From: Physella acuta
Taxonomy: Eukaryota; Mollusca; Gastropoda; Physidae
DNA: 64,000 bases
Direction: 5' to 3'
NCBI RefSeq assembly: GCF_028476545.1
Contig: NW_026732690.1
Coordinates: 348,501 to 412,500, forward strand
Part shown: piece after piece, positions 15,001 to 27,893 of the stretch
How the letters are laid out: each line of letters opens with the position of its first letter
How positions within the stretch are numbered: position 1 is the first letter of the stretch
Translations under genes and position numbers: made by a program
Notes under the pieces: generated by a model
Told to the model about the DNA's origin: nothing
Database searches by the model: none
The model's input: the letters and a program-made list of their open reading frames with translations, nothing else

Positions 15001-18000
15001 AGCACAGGAAGACTTGAAAACTGAAACACAACCATCTGAACAAATCACAGATGAAAAACTTACAGAACAGACTGATGACACACTGCAACAGTCAGCTGAA
15101 CAAGAAGATCTGGTCATAGAGATTGATCAAAGTCAAGTCCAATCTGTGCCACTGCTTCCACATGATTCAGATGTCATTCACATTGAAACTTTAGCATCTG
15201 AAGCCCCAGCAGAGCTGTCCACTGAGAGTCCTCTTGAAACTGCTCCAGAAACTGAAAAAGATGACTCACTTGTGCAAACACAAGACACCAAAGAACAAGA
15301 AGAAGAGTCAGAAAGTGAATACTCAGAAGAGAGTGAACAACAAAGTGACTCTGAAGATGAGAGCGCAAAAGAGGAGCTCACTGATGTCAAGCAAGAAAAA
15401 GAAACCTCTGACATTGAAGACTCCATTGAAGCACAGGAAGACTTGAAAACTGAAACACAACCATCTGAACAAATCACAGATGAAAAACTTACAGAACAGA
15501 CTGATGACACACTGCAACAGTCAGCTGAACAAGAAGATCTGGTCCTAGAGATTGATCAAAGTCAAGTCCAATCTGTGCCACTGCTTCCACATGATTCAGA
15601 TGTCATTCACATTGAAACTTTAGCATCTGAAGCCCCAGCAGAGCTGTCCACTGAGAGTCCTCTTGAAACTGCTCCAGAAACTGAAAAAGATGACTCACTT
15701 GCGCAAACACAAGACACCAAAGAACAAGAAGAAGAGTCAGAAAGTGAATACTCAGAAGAGAGTGAACAACAAAGTGACTCTGAAGATGAGAGCGCAAAAG
15801 AGGAGCTCACTGATGTCAAGCAAGAAAAAGAAACCTCTGACATTGAAGACTCCATTGAAGCACAGGAAGACTTGAAAACTGAAACACAACCATCTGAACA
15901 AATCACAGATGAAAAACTTACAGAACAGACTGATGACACACTGCAACAGTCAGCTGAACAAGAAGATCTGGTCCTAGAGATTGATCAAAGTCAAGTCCAA
16001 TCTGTGCCACTGCTTCCACATGATTCAGATGTCATTCACATTGAAACTTTAGCATCTGAAGCCCCAGCAGAGCTGTCCACTGAGAGTCCTCTTGAAACTG
16101 CTCCAGAAACTGAAAAAGATGACTCACTTGTGCAAACACAAGACACCAAAGAACAAGAAGAAGAGTCAGAAAGTGAATACTCAGAAGAGAGTGAACAACA
16201 AAGTGACTCTGAAGATGAGAGCGCAAAAGAGGAGCTCACTGATGTCAAGCAAGAAAAAGAAACCTCTGACATTGAAGACTCCATTGAAGCACAGGAAGAC
16301 TTGAAAACTGAAACACAACCATCTGAACAAATCACAGATGAAAAACTTACAGAACAGACTAATGACACACTGCAACAGTCAGCTGAACAAGAAGATCTGG
16401 TCCTAGAGATTGATCAAAGTCAAGTCCAATCTGTGCCACTGCTTCCACATGATTCAGATGTCATTCACATTGAAACTTTAGCATCTGAAGCCCCAGCAGA
16501 GCTGTCCACTGAGAGTCCTCTTGAAACTGCTCCAGAAACTGAAAAAGATGACTCACTTGCGCAAACACAAGACACCAAAGAACAAGAAGAAGAGTCAGAA
16601 AGTGAATACTCAGAAGAGAGTGAACAACAAAGTGACTCTGAAGATGAGAGCGCAAAAGAGGAGCTCACTGATGTCAAGCAAGAAAAAGAAACCTCTGACA
16701 TTGAAGACTCCATTGAAGCACAGGAAGACTTGAAAACTGAAACACAACCATCTGAACAAATCACAGATGAAAAACTTACAGAACAGACTGATGACACACT
16801 GCAACAGTCAGCTGAACAAGAAGATCTGGTCCTAGAGATTGATCAAAGTCAAGTCCAATCTGTGCCACTGCTTCCACATGATTCAGATGTCATTCACATT
16901 GAAACTTTAGCATCTGAAGCCCCAGCAGAGCTGTCCACTGAGAGTCCTCTTGAAACTGCTCCAGAAACTGAAAAAGATGACTCACTTGCGCAAACACAAG
17001 ACACCAAAGAACAAGAAGAAGAGTCAGAAAGTGAATACTCAGAAGAGAGTGAACAACAAAGTGACTCTGAAGATGAGAGCGCAAAAGAGGAGCTCACTGA
17101 TGTCAAGCAAGAAAAAGAAACATCTGACATTGAAGACTCCATTGAAGCACAGGAAGACTTGAAAACTGAAACACAACCATCTGAACAAATCACAGATGAA
17201 AAACTTACAGAACAGACTGATGACACACTGCAACAGTCAGCTGAACAAGAAGATCTGGTCCTAGAGATTGATCAAAGTCAAGTCCAATCTGTGCCACTGC
17301 TTCCACATGATTCAGATGTCATTCACATTGAAACTTTAGCATCTGAAGCCCCAGCAGAGCTGTCCACTGAGAGTCCTCTTGAAACTGCTCCAGAAACTGA
17401 AAAAGATGACTCACTTGTGCAAACACAAGACACCAAAGAACAAGAAGAAGACTCAGAAAGTGAATACTCAGAAGAGAGTGAACAACAAAGTGACTCTGAA
17501 GATGAGAGCGCAAAAGAGGAGCTCACTGATGTCAAGCAAGAAAAAGAAACCTCTGACATTGAAGACTCCATTGAAGCACAGGAAGACTTGAAAACTGAAA
17601 CACAACCATCTGAACAAATCACAGATGAAAAACTTACAGAACAGACTGATGACACACTGCAACAGTCAGCTGAACAAGAAGATCTGGTCCTAGAGATTGA
17701 TCAAAGTCAAGTCCAATCTGTGCCACTGCTTCCACATGATTCAGATGTCATTCACATTGAAACTTTAGCATCTGAAGCCCCAGCAGAGCTGTCCACTGAG
17801 AGTCCTCTTGAAACTGCTACAGAAACTGAAAAAGATGACTCACTTGTGCAAACACAAGACACCAAAGAACAAGAAGAAGACTCAGAAAGTGAATACTCAG
17901 AAGAGAGTGAACAACAAAGTGACTCTGAAGATGAGAGCGCAAAAGAGGAGCTCACTGATGTCAAGCAAGAAAAAGAAACCTCTGACATTGAAGACTCCAT

Positions 18001-21000
18001 TGAAGCACAGGAAGACTTGAAAACTGAAACACAACCATCTGAACAAATCACAGATGAAAAACTTACAGAACAGACTGATGACACACTGCAACAGTCAGCT
18101 GAACAAGAAGATCTGGTCCTAGAGATTGATCAAAGTCAAGTCCAATCTGTGCCACTGCTTCCACATGATTCAGATGTCATTCACATTGAAACTTTAGCAT
18201 CTGAAGCCCCAGCAGAGCTGTCCACTGAGAGTCCTCTTGAAACTGCTCCAGAAACTGAAAAAGATGACTCACTTGCGCAAACACAAGACACCAAAGAACA
18301 AGAAGAAGAGTCAGAAAGTGAATACTCAGAAGAGAGTGAACAACAAAGTGACTCTGAAGATGAGAGCGCAAAAGAGGAGCTCACTGATGTCAAGCAAGAA
18401 AAAGAAACCTCTGACATTGAAGACTCCATTGAAGCACAGGAAGACTTGAAAACTGAAACACAACCATCTGAACAAATCACAGATGAAAAACTTACAGAAC
18501 AGACTGATGACACACTGCAACAGTCAGCTGAACAAGAAGATCTGGTCCTAGAGATTGATCAAAGTCAAGTCCAATCTGTGCCACTGCTTCCACATGATTC
18601 AGATGTCATTCACATTGAAACTTTAGCATCTGAAGCCCCAGCAGAGCTGTCCACTGAGAGTCCTCTTGAAACTGCTCCAGAAACTGAAAAAGATGACTCA
18701 CTTGTGCAAACACAAGACACCAAAGAACAAGAAGAAGACTCAGAAAGTGAATACTCAGAAGAGAGTGAACAACAAAGTGACTCTGAAGATGAGAGCGCAA
18801 AAGAGGAGCTCACTGATGTCAAGCAAGAAAAAGAAACATCTGACATTGAAGACTCCATTGAAGCACAGGAAGACTTGAAAACTGAAACACAACCATCTGA
18901 ACAAATCACAGATGAAAAACTTACAGAACAGACTGATGACACACTGCAACAGTCAGCTGAACAAGAAGATCTGGTCCTAGAGATTGATCAAAGTCAAGTC
19001 CAATCTGTGCCACTGCTTCCACATGATTCAGATGTCATTCACATTGAAACTTTAGCATCTGAAGCCCCAGCAGAGCTGTCCACTGAGAGTCCTCTTGAAA
19101 CTGCTCCAGAAACTGAAAAAGATGACTCACTTGTGCAAACACAAGACACCAAAGAACAAGAAGAAGACTCAGAAAGTGAATACTCAGAAGAGAGTGAACA
19201 ACAAAGTGACTCTGAAGATGAGAGCGCAAAAGAGGAGCTCACTGATGTCAAGCAAGAAAAAGAAACCTCTGACATTGAAGACTCCATTGAAGCACAGGAA
19301 GACTTGAAAACTGAAACACAACCATCTGAACAAATCACAGATGAAAAACTTACAGAACAGACTGATGACACACTGCAACAGTCAGCTGAACAAGAAGATC
19401 TGGTCCTAGAGATTGATCAAAGTCAAGTCCAATCTGTGCCACTGCTTCCACATGATTCAGATGTCATTCACATTGAAACTTTAGCATCTGAAGCCCCAGC
19501 AGAGCTGTCCACTGAGAGTCCTCTTGAAACTGCTCCAGAAACTGAAAAAGATGACTCACTTGTGCAAACACAAGACACCAAAGAACAAGAAGAAGACTCA
19601 GAAAGTGAATACTCAGAAGAGAGTGAACAACAAAGTGACTCTGAAGATGAGAGCGCAAAAGAGGAGCTCACTGATGTCAAGCAAGAAAAAGAAACATCTG
19701 ACATTGAAGACTCCATTGAAGCACAGGAAGACTTGAAAACTGAAACACAACCATCTGAACAAATCACAGATGAAAAACTTACAGAACAGACTGATGACAC
19801 ACTGCAACAGTCAGCTGAACAAGAAGATCTGGTCCTAGAGATTGATCAAAGTCAAGTCCAATCTGTGCCACTGCTTCCACATGATTCAGATGTCATTCAC
19901 ATTGAAACTTTAGCATCTGAAGCCCCAGCAGAGCTGTCCACTGAGAGTCCTCTTGAAACTGCTCCAGAAACTGAAAAAGATGACTCACTTGTGCAAACAC
20001 AAGACACCAAAGAACAAGAAGAAGACTCAGAAAGTGAATACTCAGAAGAGAGTGAACAACAAAGTGACTCTGAAGATGAGAGCGCAAAAGAGGAGCTCAC
20101 TGATGTCAAGCAAGAAAAAGAAACATCTGACATTGAAGACTCCATTGAAGCACAGGAAGACTTGAAAACTGAAACACAACCATCTGAACAAATCACAGAT
20201 GAAAAACTTACAGAACAGACTGATGACACACTGCAACAGTCAGCTGAACAAGAAGATCTGGTCCTAGAGATTGATCAAAGTCAAGTCCAATCTGTGCCAC
20301 TGCTTCCACATGATTCAGATGTCATTCACATTGAAACTTTAGCATCTGAAGCCCCAGCAGAGCTGTCCACTGAGAGTCCTCTTGAAACTGCTCCAGAAAC
20401 TGAAAAAGATGACTCACTTGCGCAAACACAAGACACCAAAGAACAAGAAGAAGACTCAGAAAGTGAATACTCAGAAGAGAGTGAACAACAAAGTGACTCT
20501 GAAGATGAGAGCGCAAAAGAGGAGCTCACTGATGTCAAGCAAGAAAAAGAAACCTCTGACATTGAAGACTCCATTGAAGCACAGGAAGACTTGAAAACTG
20601 AAACACAGCCATCTGAACAAATCACAGATGAAAAACTTACAGAACAGACTGATGACACACTGCAACAGTCAGCTGAACAAGAAGATCTGGTCCTAGAGAT
20701 TGATCAAAGTCAAGTCCAATCTGTGCCACTGCTTCCACATGATTCAGATGTCATTCACATTGAAACTTTAGCATCTGAAGCCCCAGCAGAGCTGTCCACT
20801 GAGAGTCCTCTTGAAACTGCTCCAGAAACTGAAAAAGATGACTCACTTGTGCAAACACAAGACACCAAAGAACAAGAAGAAGAGTCAGAAAGTGAATACT
20901 CAGAAGAGAGTGAACAACAAAGTGACTCTGAAGATGAGAGCGCAAAAGAGGAGCTCACTGATGTCAAGCAAGAAAAAGAAACCTCTGACATTGAAGACTC

Positions 21001-24000
21001 CATTGAAGCACAGGAAGACTTGAAAACTGAAACACAACCATCTGAACAAATCACAGATGAAAAACTTACAGAACAGACTGATGACACACTGCAACAGTCA
21101 GCTGAACAAGAAGATCTGGTCCTAGAGATTGATCAAAGTCAAGTCCAATCTGTGCCACTGCTTCCACATGATTCAGATGTCATTCACATTGAAACTTTAG
21201 CATCTGAAGCCCCAGCAGAGCTGTCCACTGAGAGTCCTCTTGAAACTGCTCCAGAAACTGAAAAAGATGACTCACTTGCGCAAACACAAGACACCAAAGA
21301 ACAAGAAGAAGAGTCAGAAAGTGAATACTCAGAAGAGAGTGAACAACAAAGTGACTCTGAAGATGAGAGCGCAAAAGAGGAGCTCACTGATGTCAAGCAA
21401 GAAAAAGAAACCTCTGACATTGAAGACTCCATTGAAGCACAGGAAGACTTGAAAACTGAAACACAACCATCTGAACAAATCACAGATGAAAAACTTACAG
21501 AACAGACTGATGACACACTGCAACAGTCAGCTGAACAAGAAGATCTGGTCCTAGAGATTGATCAAAGTCAAGTCCAATCTGTGCCACTGCTTCCACATGA
21601 TTCAGATGTCATTCACATTGAAACTTTAGCATCTGAAGCCCCAGCAGAGCTGTCCACTGAGAGTCCTCTTGAAACTGCTCCAGAAACTGAAAAAGATGAC
21701 TCACTTGTGCAAACACAAGACACCAAAGAACAAGAAGAAGAGTCAGAAAGTGAATACTCAGAAGAGAGTGAACAACAAAGTGACTCTGAAAATGAGAGCG
21801 CAAAAGAGGAGCTCACTGATGTCAAGCAAGAAAATGAAACCTCTGACATTGAAGACTCCATTGAAGCACAGGAAGACTTGAAAACTGAAACACAACCATC
21901 TGAACAAATCACAGATGAAAAACTTACAGAACAGACTGATGACACACTGCAACAGTCAGCTGAACAAGAAGATCTGGTCCTAGAGATTGATCAAAGTCAA
22001 GTCCAATCTGTGCCACTGCTTCCACATGATTCAGATGTCATTCACATTGAAACTTTAGCATCTGAAGCCCCAGCAGAGCTGTCCACTGAGAGTCCTCTTG
22101 AAACTGCTCCAGAAACTGAAAAAGATGACTCACTTGCGCAAACACAAGACACCAAAGAACAAGAAGAAGAGTCAGAAAGTGAATACTCAGAAGAGAGTGA
22201 ACAACAAAGTGACTCTGAAGATGAGAGCGCAAAAGAGGAGCTCACTGATGTCAAGCAAGAAAAAGAAACATCTGACATTGAAGACTCCATTGAAGCACAG
22301 GAAGACTTGAAAACTGAAACACAACCATCTGAACAAATCACAGATGAAAAACTTACAGAACAGACTGATGACACACTGCAACAGTCAGCTGAACAAGAAG
22401 ATCTGGTCCTAGAGATTGATCAAAGTCAAGTCCAATCTGTGCCACTGCTTCCACATGATTCAGATGTCATTCACATTGAAACTTTAGCATCTGAAGCCCC
22501 AGCAGAGCTGTCCACTGAGAGTCCTCTTGAAACTGCTCCAGAAACTGAAAAAGATGACTCACTTGTGCAAACACAAGACACCAAAGAACAAGAAGAAGAG
22601 TCAGAAAGTGAATACTCAGAAGAGAGTGAACAACAAAGTGACTCTGAAGATGAGAGCGCAAAAGAGGAGCTCACTGATGTCAAGCAAGAAAAAGAAACCT
22701 CTGACATTGAAGACTCCATTGAAGCACAGGAAGACTTGAAAACTGAAACACAACCATCTGAACAAATCACAGATGAAAAACTTACAGAACAGACTGATGA
22801 CACACTGCAACAGTCAGCTGAACAAGAAGATCTGGTCCTAGAGATTGATCAAAGTCAAGTCCAATCTGTGCCACTGCTTCCACATGATTCAGATGTCATT
22901 CACATTGAAACTTTAGCATCTGAAGCCCCAGCAGAGCTGTCCACTGAGAGTCCTCTTGAAACTGCTCCAGAAACTGAAAAAGATGACTCACTTGTGCAAA
23001 CACAAGACACCAAAGAACAAGAAGAAGAGTCAGAAAGTGAATACTCAGAAGAGAGTGAACAACAAAGTGACTCTGAAGATGAGAGCGCAAAAGAGGAGCT
23101 CACTGATGTCAAGCAAGAAAAAGAAACATCTGACATTGAAGACTCCATTGAAGCACAGGAAGACTTGAAAACTGAAACACAACCATCTGAACAAATCACA
23201 GATGAAAAACTTACAGAACAGACTGATGACACACTGCAACAGTCAGCTGAACACTTTGAAGGTGTGTATGTTTTCTGCATAAATTTGTATAATCACTATT
23301 ACTATTTAACCCAAAAGCTGAATTCATTTAATATTTTACAAACAAAATGAGTTGTAGTTATGTGTGAATAATTTGTAAAAACAATTCTGTGTAGTTCATA
23401 ATGTTGTTTGATTTTAGTATTATTTTATAAACAATGTTATAAATTAACAATTATTTTAAATTTTTATTTGAACTTGACTTAAATTTTTAAAATAACAAAT
23501 AACATTGTAATTATTCTCAGGTGAAGACTACACATCTCAGTTAGCTGAGGTTCACTCTATGATGACAACTTTCTCTAGAAGAATGAGTTCAGACATAGAT
23601 CTCTGTCAAATGGATGTGATAGGTGCTATAGACAACCTGGTTGAAAAGATGGCTTTTGAACTGCAACAAGGGACACTATCTACTTCAGATGTTATGCATG
23701 AGTAAGTTATTAATTTTTTTTTTTTGTTTAACAGGTATTTTCTTACATTGTAATTAAAATTTTGTATTTGATATTTATTTTTATTTAAAATAGTATAATG
23801 TAGTTATACCCTTAATAAAACGTCATTTACTGGTAGGTAAGATCGAAAAATGTATCATTCAGACAGAAACTTACTATTTTATCAAGTTACAAAATCTTTT
23901 AATTTACGAAAAATAAATAATCACACATAATTGTAATAATTTTGTGCTTTTTTCAGGATTTCCAATTTAACATCTGGTAGACCAAGAATTTCTGGGTCTT

Positions 24001-27000
24001 TGTCAGAGTCCTCATCTCTTCATGAAAGTCGAGAAAGCAGTCCCAGGAAGCCAGACCCATCCAGAGCATCCAGCACTGCAGAGAACAGCAGCTCAGCTCA
24101 AAGCAGAGATCAGCTGGAAAAGGAAATTTATGACATTCTTGATGACATCATGTCGCTCTTAGGTGCTGTAACAAGTGCTCCAAGTGAACCTGAACCACAC
24201 ATGCAGCTCAGTGAAGATGCTAGTTTGGGCACCGCTGACAGTAATGTCAATTTTGTAGATAATAAATCTTGCTCTGATATAGAAGACATTGTAGAAACAC
24301 CCACATCAACTAGTGTTTTTGAACATAGCCCCAGTTCACACTTAGATGAAGAGACTTTAATCCTTCCATCTGTACCAAGCAATACACCTTTGAACAGATC
24401 TTTTGTAGAAATAATGGACAGTGAGGATAATTCAGCATCTGAAAATGAATTATTTATTCAAGAAGAGCAAGACAGACAGGACACAGCAGATCCTGATAAT
24501 GTCCCTGATGACATACATGTCTATGAGAAAATTAATTCAAATCAGGATGCTGATGAAATAGACAGAAAAGAACAATTTATAACAAATGAATTAGACGTGA
24601 AACAAAAGAATGCATCCTCTGAGTATATACAAGAAACTGAACAGGATCAGGCAGATGAGATAGATAGAAAAGAACATTTTCTAACAAGTGAAAGAGAAGT
24701 AAGCCCAGCTCCCATAAACTCTCAGAATCTGTCAAAAACAGACACTGATGAGACAATATCAAAAGATAAAGTATGTGAAAGACAAGAGAAAGTTCAAGAA
24801 AATAAAGAAGATAAATTAACAGAGATTGATGAAATTCCGTTAGTACAGCCTAATACAGATTCATCTAAAAATTCTGAAGACAGCTCTGATGATGATTTTG
24901 AAATTATACAAACTGCTGATGCATTACTATCTACAGAAGATGCTTGCAACTATGAAACCTCTGTCCATGAACTATCTCATGCTTATGGCGAAGAAGTGAC
25001 AGAATCAAATGAAATAAACAGCAGTGATTCAGAGCAGTCAGTGTTGTTCAGACTACAAACTCTGTATTATGTTGATAGACATGGAAACAGACTTCTAACA
25101 AAGGCTCCTCTAGAACAAGCTGCAGATGGTTCAAATAACATTAAAGAGGAAACATCTGACAACAGTGAGGAAGACTTTGTAAACCTAGATGACATTGATG
25201 TCATAATGGAAAAGGACACAGTCCACAATGAGGAGAATACAGAAGACTTGGACTTTGAAAGTGAGCAAATTCAAAGTGATCTGTCATCTTCCCTGCTCTT
25301 ACAAAAAAGTTTTGATGAAAGGCTTGCTGATGAAGTAGCTGAGAATATAGTCAATGAAGTATTGGCTATTCAAGAGCAGGAATGCAGAGCTCATCATCAG
25401 CGCCAGCTCAGTTTAGATGATACTGAGGGTACAGAAGCAGCCACTGTTGGGGAGCAATTGCCAGAACATTCTATCTCCTCAAACATAGAATATGATACCA
25501 ATCAAGTGAGTGAAACAACTACTTGTGACACAACTATCCCAGTGGGACTAAACCAGGAGATAAAGGTTGACTTAACAGAAACATCTTTAATAAGTGAACA
25601 AGATCACTTAGAACAAGTCACACATGTGAATGAACCATCACTAGATGAAACCCATGCTGTTCTGACTGAATCATCTGAAGACACACAAGAACTCACATTA
25701 CAAGATACTGATGAAAAACCTGGTCAATCAGATTTTGTTGACACTAATGATGTCTCTAACATCAAAACACCATCATCAGAACAATGTAGAGAAAATTCCA
25801 TTGAAATGGAAGTATCAGAAAAAACTTTTTCAAAACCAAGTAATCTGTCTTTGAACCTTACAGATCAAATGCAAGAATCTGATTACACTGTATCTGAAAA
25901 TAATGTTGATGGTACTGACTGGGAGTGTCCAGACACTGATAGGATAAAAGATTTGGAATCTCCCTTAGGTCCACAAGAGTATGAAGTTACCTCAGCAACC
26001 ACAACTGATTCAGAACTAACATCTCCAGATATGACAGATTTTAAGGCTTTTGTGGAATCAGATTATGATAACTTTGAAGAAACATCTGATACAAGAACTC
26101 ATGAAGCAGAAAATGCCAACTCTGGTTTACAAAAGTCCCCTAGTGTGTCTGAGAGCATCTCATCAGAAACACATCCAACTACAAAGATTGAAGATGATAA
26201 TGAAGAGGAAAATGAAGGAGATAATACTTTTACAGATGATGAAGAAAATGAACATTTTGATGATGATGAATGTTTGGACTCTGAATTTGAAACTCCTCAG
26301 TATCATGAGCAGCTGAGGAATGAAGTGGCTTCAGCAATATCTAAGGAAATTGTTTTAATGGCAGAGGTAGAAGTCGCAATGGAAGATTTGACAAATCCCA
26401 AAGAATCACCAATCAGCCCCATTGATGAAAGCATGTGTTATGAAGCATTTGCTAAATATCAATCAAGCGGCTCTAAAAATGAATCTGTTCTCACTTCAGT
26501 GGAAGAAATGCCATACGAATCTATAACTAGTGAAGATGTGCAGGAAGATTTAAAACAACCTGACTCACTTTACTCAGAAGACAATGACACATTTGATGAC
26601 CAATCATTATATTTGAAAGCTGACAATTTTCAAGAAAATACTAAAGAGCCTGGAGAAGATCCACATGAAATAACATCCAAGAAAAGAATCCCCTCTCTAT
26701 ATGAAAGGTCAATGTCTGCTCAATTGTCTAGAACTTACAGTGATGACCCCAGCAAATGGGAAAATAAGTTTGACCCAGAAGATGACCTTTTTATTGAAGA
26801 AATACTCCAAGAATTTTCAAATGAATCAGAGAAACTTGCAGCAGCTTTAGAAGTTGAGAAAACAAAAGAGATGGATGGTCTAGTAACTGAGAGTTTTATT
26901 CATGAGGAATCTGAGCTGCTTGCACAAGAGAAGGGTGAGCAACAACAATCAGGTGAAGAACATTCAGAGGATGGAGACAATAAAATTGAGATACATGTAC

Positions 27001-27893
27001 ATGAGGATAGTGAGCAACAACAAGCAAGTGAAGAACATTCAGAGGATGAAGAAGATCCACAAACAGAGGCACAGTCTGTTGAATGTCTAGAAGCTGCTGC
27101 TTCATTAAACACTGCTGATGATACTAACAATCAGAAGCCAAAAATATCAAAATCAAAAAGAAGACGGCTCCAAAGAAGGAGAAGAAAGTTAGCAATGGAA
27201 GCAAGTGACAGTGCAGACTATGGCGCCACTTCTGATGCACAAGACATCAAATCAGAAGGGGATGATATATCTGTGCTGGAGAAAGCTTTGAATGATGCTT
27301 ATGCCAAGGTTGAGAATATTGAAAGAAAGAAGAAGAAGACAAAGAAACTCATGAAGCATCAGTTTTCTGGTAGCACAGACTCTGAACAAGACAGCCAAGG
27401 GGCAGATTTTGAAATGTTGGTGGATCCTAAGCAATTGTATCAAGAAGAGGATGCTGACAGTGAAAGTGATGTTCAATCTAGAAGGCAACATAGAAAAAAG
27501 AAAAGAAATGCTGCTGAAAGCCAACCCTCAGAAAAGACAAAACAAAGAGAAATAGGCTCAGAATTTACCACAATACCAGTTTTTGACTTACCAATGCAGT
27601 ATGATAAAAACCAAGAATCAAAAAGCAGTTCTTTACCTGCTGTTCCTTCAGTTCAGATTACAGTTGATGATGTGGATGAAGATGAGCAAACAGATGTTCA
27701 TTCAAGTGTGAAAGCTGAAGAAAACCAGCAGCAATCTAGTGCACATGGACTGCTGCTTGCTTCAGGATCACAAAGAGCACGTTCTAGGTCAAGGTCACCT
27801 GCACCACCAAGCTTGAGAAAGATCACCGGACAACCATTAAGACGTAGACCAAGAAAAAATATAGTCGTAGTTTCAAACCCTCATCCTTTCTGA
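1..27893 (+). CDS. Giant acidic tandem-repeat protein (5' end off-window; three exons seen)
   Basis: Partial CDS, join(1..23261, 23521..23701, 23957..27893); it is open from base 2 of the window, so the start lies upstream. The first exon ends TTTGAAG|gtgtgt, the middle exon is bounded by ttctcag and gtaagt, and the last follows tttcag. The phases (1, then 2) join without a break, and a TGA ends the frame at 27891-27893. The visible protein exceeds 9100 residues. It is extremely rich in Glu, Asp, Ser, Thr and Gln, with no visible membrane segment or catalytic motif. Order: 13 units of 144 residues, a unique acidic spacer of about 840 residues, 35 units of 143 residues, then a non-repeated C-terminal part with two basic patches. 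I do not recognise the family. The composition suggests an extended, disordered cytoskeletal or axonal scaffold; a giant-exon ankyrin or a MAP-like protein are unproven alternatives. The coding assignment is secure because the frame stays open through 48 repeats and crosses two clean introns. Confidence 0.9.
95..5716 (+). repeat. Coding tandem array 1: 13 units of 144 residues
   Basis: Thirteen consecutive in-frame units start at each DTPDTYIPES. Eleven are 432 bp; the first two are 435 bp because of one extra Glu in a Glu run. Bases 1-94 are the end of another unit, so the array continues upstream. Landmarks in each unit are NLMxRPSSPEA, DDEWIKPILQ, FHESFSEVNDIEL, an acidic run after PVCED, and SQTTELTDESFSQEVE. 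Units differ mainly at a few positions, for example MV or MD before RPSSPEA and LPEFHE or LSEIHE. The only variable-length part is the Glu run. The array leaves the repeat abruptly at DTPDTYIQED. Confidence 0.95.
5717..8233 (+). other. Unique acidic spacer between the two coding arrays
   Basis: This is coding sequence of the giant exon that is not tandemly repeated and has more ordinary codon variety than the arrays. It contains what looks like a diverged single copy of the array-1 unit at about 7719-7925. That copy keeps the order NLL-RP-SP, DEYE, FEESF and INEIDI, matching NLM-RP-SP, DEWI, FHESF and VNDIEL. Just before array 2 there is a diverged half unit of that array (about 8106-8233, KETYDIE, then EQITDEKLTEQTDD). 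Two short related helices, DMLEVFGI and KMLEAFGM, lie about 37 residues apart (near 7530 and 7650). No known domain is recognised. Confidence 0.75.
8234..23248 (+). repeat. Coding tandem array 2: 35 units of 143 residues (429 bp)
   Basis: Exactly 35 units of 429 bp fill 15,015 bp with no change in unit length. Each begins EQEDLVLEIDQSQ and includes VPLLPHDSDVIHIETLASE, TESPLETAPETEKDD, a Glu/Ser-rich stretch with SEYSEESEQQ, then EELTDVKQEKET and SEQITDEKLTEQTDD. Copies differ at only a few bases. Recurrent variants include VK/VQ/AQ before TQDT, PRDS/PHDS, KHEKE/KQEKE, SEV/SEE, ESPLES/ESPLET and EED/EEE. These variants recur in the same order at different places, so blocks of several units have been duplicated. 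The array ends at 23249, only 13 bases before the splice donor. Confidence 0.95.
23262..23956 (+). other. Two introns and the 181-bp middle exon of the giant gene
   Basis: Intron 23262-23520 (gtgtgt...ttctcag), exon 23521-23701 and intron 23702-23956 (gtaagt...tttcag). The exon encodes about 60 non-repetitive residues, including EDYTSQLAEVHSMM, RRMSSDIDLCQM and IDNLVEKMAFELQQG. It is more balanced in composition, predicted partly helical, and a better candidate for a conserved functional segment than the arrays. The alternative is read-through from the giant exon to the stop at 23350, which would give a short hydrophobic tail; in-frame splicing into downstream coding sequence makes that the less likely main product. 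Confidence 0.85.
23957..27893 (+). other. Last coding exon of the giant gene, basic C-terminus
   Basis: About 1310 residues, non-repetitive, acidic for most of the length and then basic. It begins with a Ser-rich stretch and a short helix (LEKEIYDILDDIMSLLG). Later parts include a duplicated GluGln/His-rich segment around 26930-27050 (EEHSED twice), a basic cluster near 27160-27200 (KRRRLQRRRRKLAM), a Lys run near 27330 and an RS-rich end (RARSRSRSPAPP, then RRRPRKN) before the terminal NPHPF. The basic patches in a very acidic protein could bind nucleic acid, acidic tubulin tails or act as nuclear signals; this is inference only. Confidence 0.85.

Noticed and set aside
95-23248. Regular repeat arrays as a possible CRISPR
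   Set aside because: Units are 429-435 bp, coding, and have no unique spacers; the sequence is animal.
8314-23280. Dozens of 64-126 residue open frames on the minus strand and 70-residue frames on the plus strand within the arrays
   Set aside because: They recur every 429 (or 432) bases with the repeat unit and are shadows of the giant coding exon.
23262-23350. Read-through C-terminus of the giant exon (stop at 23348-23350)
   Set aside because: The donor at 23262 joins in frame with a clean acceptor to more coding sequence; intron retention cannot be excluded but is not the simplest reading.
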